Part shown: positions 60,901-64,000 of the stretch, piece after piece | Layout of the letters: each line of letters starts with the position of its first letter | How positions within the stretch are numbered: the stretch's first letter is position 1 | DNA from: Dromaius novaehollandiae | Lineage: Eukaryota; Chordata; Aves; Casuariiformes; Dromaiidae | Length of the DNA: 64,000 nucleotides | NCBI RefSeq assembly: GCF_036370855.1 | Contig: NC_088117.1 | Span: forward strand, 930,001-994,000 | Direction: 5' to 3' | Program-made: the position numbers and the translations under genes | The notes under the pieces: model-generated | The model's database searches: none | Told to the model about the DNA's origin: nothing | What the model saw: only the letters and a program-made list of their open reading frames with translations

Positions 60901-63198
60901 ATTAAGTTTTACTGTTCACGAGGCCAATTTGAAGCTGGACAGTCTGAGTTTTCTCATGTGCTAACCTTTGAGCATTTGGGTTTTTACCGTAGTAACATTC
61001 TTCTAGCAGATTTACGAGGTGTGCACTTGGAGGAAGGAGAGGTTTTTGAGAGAGGAGATGTACTTCTTCAGAGGCAAGCTTACGTATACCCTTTGGCAGC
61101 AGGGTTAATGAGATTTGGTAATCTGATGGAGAGGTTTATGCATAACACTACCATGCTTGGGGTTCTTAGCCATGAGAAAATGGAGGTATATTTTTGCTAT
61201 AGGATCATAGCTTAGGTGAAAGGCTTGGACGTGTTTTATGCTGCTCATTTTGTTCATTATTGTTACATATATATTATATTTAAAAGTTCACATTATTATG
61301 ATCTAATTCCACCTTTTTCTGCACCTGCCTACACAGCATGCCAGAGATGTTATCCGCCTCCTTTTAATGCATAAGGCAAATCCAAACACACTGTGGAGTG
61401 GCCATTCACCACTTTCCTTAGCAATCGCCAGTGGGAATGATTTGGTGAGCATCTTTGAGTTCCTCTTTACGCGTGTTGTACTCCTCCATTTGTCTCTGCC
61501 TTCTCTGATGACAGGCAGACTTGGGTAACTAGTTATGTTTGCCATAATTCATTCCCAGTGAAAGTACTAAATTTGCTTTTCTTTCAAACCTGTGGATGTT
61601 GCATGAGCTGAACTAGAGGAGCCCTGTAGTATGACAGTGATAGCTAGAAATATTTGGTAAGATTCAGAAGGGTATAGCATTCAGAGAAGAGTATCCATTT
61701 TTATGAATCACAAGAACATGCAGTTCTCTTACAGGCTACCTCCCCACTCAAATCATCCCAGCCAAATGTTAAAACACTTTGCTTCTGGATATAAGAAAAA
61801 AAATGTAGCTCTTTGAGGGTAAGGAGTATGCTTTTCTAGGAAAAGATCAGTGATCACACTTGGAAAGGATCTGGGCATTACGGGGCTCAGCACTCCACAG
61901 AGGAGGCTTACAGCTCACACAGTAGAGTGCAGTATGTGAAGTCAGCACCTACCTTCCCTGAGCAGGGAATGGCCTGCCTTCTGCTCAGACAAGGCCCTTA
62001 AGAGTGGGTCCACAGCAGCCAGCATGCTGCGAGAGAAAGTGTACCAGCAAAACAGGTAATGGTGACAAAGTGGTGTGTCTGCAGTGCTCTGCTCCTCTTG
62101 GAATACAGCTCCAGGCTCCTGGTTCATCTTCTTTGTGGAAAACAAGGGAGGAGAGTGAGGGGGTAAGAGTTGCACCCAGGCTGCCCACTAAGCTCAGCCG
62201 TTGTGCAGGCAACCAGCCAGCACAAGGCCAGGGGAAGAACAATTGGAAGGGAGCAAGCGTGACTGTGTAGCCTAGTGGTTCAGGTAATAAGCTGATAGGG
62301 GCAGGGTTTGGGTCTAATTTCTGTTTCTCGGGTTACTTTCTCCTGTGTAAAAGCACGCTAATAATTCAGTCAGGCATTGTCTTGGAAATGCAGATGTGAA
62401 CAAAGCAAGGGGAAGCCACTTTCAGTGTTACTGATGAAATCAAAATTTTACCTCTTGTTCTGTCACTGCAAGTTTTATACTGTGTGTTAGGATTAATGGT
62501 AGATCATAATGGAAAAGATCTACTGTGTATTGTTACTTTCTAGCTATATTTATTTCAGTAGAAAGTTATCAGTCATCTGGATACAATATAATAGGGAGCT
62601 ACAGGATGGACTGCGGAAGTAGATACAGTAGAAATGGATGCAGCCAAATACAGTAGAAAATAGATTCTGTATCAAATGTTTGAACCAGAACATTTTTCCT
62701 TATGTTATCTTTGTTTCTTTTAAAAGACAATTTAGGTATTTTTCTGGAAAAAGGAGTTTACTGCATCTTTGATTTGTTTGTACAGAAAAGATGAAATTTC
62801 AGGACTTCCCACGGAATGGAAAGTCCCATATCCAACACATTCTACTGCTTCTCCTGCCCCTCTCAGAGGCTAACATTCAATGGAGTGATGATCTAATAGA
62901 CCATAAATGTTCAACCTCTCTAATCCTTATCTTTATGGTAAAACATAGGTGGTTTTAGTATATTTTATGAAACCTACCCTATAGCATCTTGGTCTGGCTG
63001 GGGTATCGCTTTTCTGCTGTGGAACTGTCAAAATGCATCTCCAGCAATTATCTGTTGCATTTGCAGGCAGTGGTCGAACTCCTCAAACATGGGGCTGATC
63101 CAAATCTGCCATTAAGCAGAGCAGTAAGAAGTGCCCTCTGTACAGCTGTCAGTACCACATATGAACAGAAGAGAACAAAAGCACAGAGGATTGCTTTG
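47256..63198 (+). CDS. ANKMY1: ANKMY1, ankyrin repeat and MYND domain protein 1 (5' part, continues beyond window)
   Basis: Eleven exons are recognised: 47256-47357, 50137-50283, 51554-51990, 52754-52970, 53837-54003, 55423-55481, 56932-57103, 57568-57708, 60466-60636, 61337-61444 and 63067-63198. All have GT-AG sites, and all junctions except exon 4/5 keep frame. The order MORN repeats then ankyrin repeats, and the close match to the known ANKMY1 domain plan, support the name. The Zn-binding MYND finger expected at the C-terminus is not in the window. About 617 codons are covered. The cellular role of ANKMY1 is poorly defined; expression in ciliated tissues and testis is reported for the family. 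Exon 5 appears to be two bases out of frame with exon 4, so the copy could be damaged. Confidence 0.85.
48120..48133 (+). promoter_or_regulatory. Second X-box-like site in ANKMY1 intron 1
   Basis: GCTGCCACGGCAAC matches the RFX consensus at all but one position and shares the half-site CCACGGCAAC with the promoter site. Confidence 0.35.
48601..48652. repeat. 26-bp tandem duplication in ANKMY1 intron 1
   Basis: Two perfect copies of a 26-bp unit starting TCAAACTAAGAATAGTC. Confidence 0.9.
49285..49425. repeat. A/T-rich low-complexity tract in intron 1
   Basis: About 140 bp of almost pure A/T with repeated TTTATT and ATTATATTTTA words. The overlapping 163-codon frame to its left is not considered a gene. 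Confidence 0.8.
52754..57708 (+). CDS. ANKMY1: ANKMY1 exons 4-8: first ankyrin block
   Basis: Ankyrin signatures are [10 protein letters not shown] at the end of exon 4, [11 protein letters not shown] in exon 5, [13 protein letters not shown] and [12 protein letters not shown] in exon 7, and [10 protein letters not shown] in exon 8. Exon 6 (59 bp) is a short hydrophilic linker. Exon 4 ends in phase 0 at GCT|GTAAGA, while exon 5 is open only if read from its third base (AG|GT GTT AAT...). The direct join therefore shifts frame and meets TGA after about 18 codons. Confidence 0.8.
54004..55422. other. ANKMY1 intron 5, no element recognised beyond simple repeats
   Basis: It contains a short GA microsatellite near 54,880-54,901 and otherwise nothing recognised. 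Introns 51,991-52,753, 52,971-53,836, 55,482-56,931 and 57,104-57,567 are likewise plain. Confidence 0.5.
54016..54066. repeat. Short tandem repeat in ANKMY1 intron 5
   Basis: About three imperfect copies of a 16-18-bp unit built on AATCTAATCTAATCAG, just after exon 5. Confidence 0.8.
58322..59830 (-). mobile_element. CR1 LINE 3' part in ANKMY1 intron 8
   Basis: On the minus strand, decayed reverse-transcriptase frames read in CR1 order: [12 protein letters not shown] (near 59,730), LGFTKGKSS and YLDVSKAV (59,350-59,570), then a C-terminal part with [18 protein letters not shown] (58,851-59,156). The 3' end carries the typical GAGGGGAAGG and GGAAGGGACCT region (complement near 58,360). It is 5'-truncated, as usual for CR1, and broken by frameshifts. 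It is clearly younger than the CR1 fragment in the ERV array. Confidence 0.85.
60466..63198 (+). CDS. ANKMY1: ANKMY1 exons 9-11: second ankyrin block
   Basis: Exon 9 begins with an insert loop and ends [15 protein letters not shown]. Exon 10 gives [13 protein letters not shown] and exon 11 [14 protein letters not shown]. All three are phase 0 at both ends. Introns 60,637-61,336 and 61,445-63,066 hold no recognised element. A 106-codon frame at 60,895 is treated as chance. Confidence 0.85.
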
Positions 63199-64000
63199 GT
63201 GAGAGAAATGTGGGGTTTTTTTTGTTGTTTTTAACTTCAGGAAAAGCAGTAATTTTTATCAGGTGTGTTGAGTTCCATTTCTCTTTAATGGGCAAGCTGA
63301 TTTTTTTTTTTTTTTTTTTTTGCAGAACAATTCATTTGTGTCTCTTCCCAATGCTATTTGTTTGTCTCCTAAGGAATAGAGGTTTTGTAAGGAAATTCGT
63401 TTTCATGTTTGAGTGAAGGTGATGGCAACCTCCTTGTGTAGAAGAGGAAACACTGCATTTAAAGCAGATGGGGGTTTGCCCATGGCCCTGTCAGATCTGA
63501 CTGTTACCTTGTTTGTAAACACAGCTGGCATCCACATGAAGAAAGATGCATTGCATTTGATTGTGCTATATAAAGTAGTTGATAAAGTGCACTTTCTCAC
63601 CTATGATGAGCTCAATGGAAGCATTTGGCCTTGTGAAAACTGGACATTTTTCCCTCGTCCCATAAAGCACAGAGCTGACCTCATTGAGAATGGAGGGGAG
63701 GAAAACTGCAGTTGAGGAGCACTAGGAGAGGAGGTGATTTCTCCAGCCGGGTTCTGTTCTACCCCGCGTCACTAGTTGTCCGTGCTTCATCTGTTGCTGC
63801 AAGATTAGGTTGTGAGATATCCAGAAACAAATAGCAAATGCCTCCAAGGAGGTTTTATTTACAAAACACATGTAGATTTAACAGTCCATCAACGGCTCTC
63901 CAGTGGCAGAAGAAATGCACAATTTGGTACACAGAGTAGCCACACAAATCGAGGTTAAGCTCTGATATTCAGCCCTGTCTCTAACTGTGGCATGGACACA
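63199..64000. other. ANKMY1 intron, right edge of window
   Basis: It contains a poly(T) run of about 23 bases near 63,300. No further ankyrin or MYND exon was found, so the gene continues to the right. Confidence 0.5.

Noticed and set aside
60895-61215. 106-codon frame in an ANKMY1 intron
   Set aside because: Exons 9 and 10 join directly in frame with the expected ankyrin sequence, so it is not needed. No family was recognised.

Overview
This window looks like nuclear DNA of a sauropsid, most likely a bird; the species cannot be told from the sequence. The reasons are genes split into short exons with canonical GT-AG introns, CR1-type LINE fragments, several gammaretrovirus-like endogenous retroviruses (ERVs), two strong CpG islands, and a clear vertebrate ANKMY1 orthologue. 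No prokaryotic features are present.

Layout. 1-4.25 kb: the 3' end of an unrecognised plus-strand gene for a charged, coiled-coil-like protein, with a stop codon and poly(A) signal. 5.4-13.6 kb: ERV-1, a 5'-truncated plus-strand provirus with broken gag, pol and env. Its 3' third is a mosaic carrying a second, diverged integrase/env segment, followed by one LTR. 13.6-17.7 kb: no convincing gene, but a GC-rich block. 17.7-23.85 kb (minus strand): a predicted multi-exon gene for a small type I membrane protein with a signal peptide, repeated 72-bp phase-1 exons, a transmembrane exon and a short tail. Its promoter is in a CpG island at 23.4-24.5 kb. I do not recognise this gene.

24.5-45 kb: an LTR remnant, then ERV-2 (24,867-32,820) with two LTRs and many stop codons. 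The 3' half of ERV-2 plus 1.77 kb of host DNA forms a 5.15-kb unit present three times in direct tandem (29,435-44,893). The units are almost identical, while the two LTRs of the provirus differ a lot. An old provirus was therefore recently amplified together with its flank, from a breakpoint inside RNase H to one inside an ancient CR1 copy.

47.2-64 kb: ANKMY1 on the plus strand, with a CpG-island promoter, an RFX X-box-like site 59 bp before the start codon, eleven recognisable exons (MORN repeats, then ankyrin repeats) and the MYND end beyond the window. One exon junction does not keep the reading frame. A minus-strand CR1 copy lies in one intron.

No new defence or metabolic system is visible. 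The most interesting items are the tandem ERV-plus-flank triplication, the mosaic ERV-1, the UGA gag-pol arrangement in both proviruses, and the unrecognised exon-repeat membrane protein gene.
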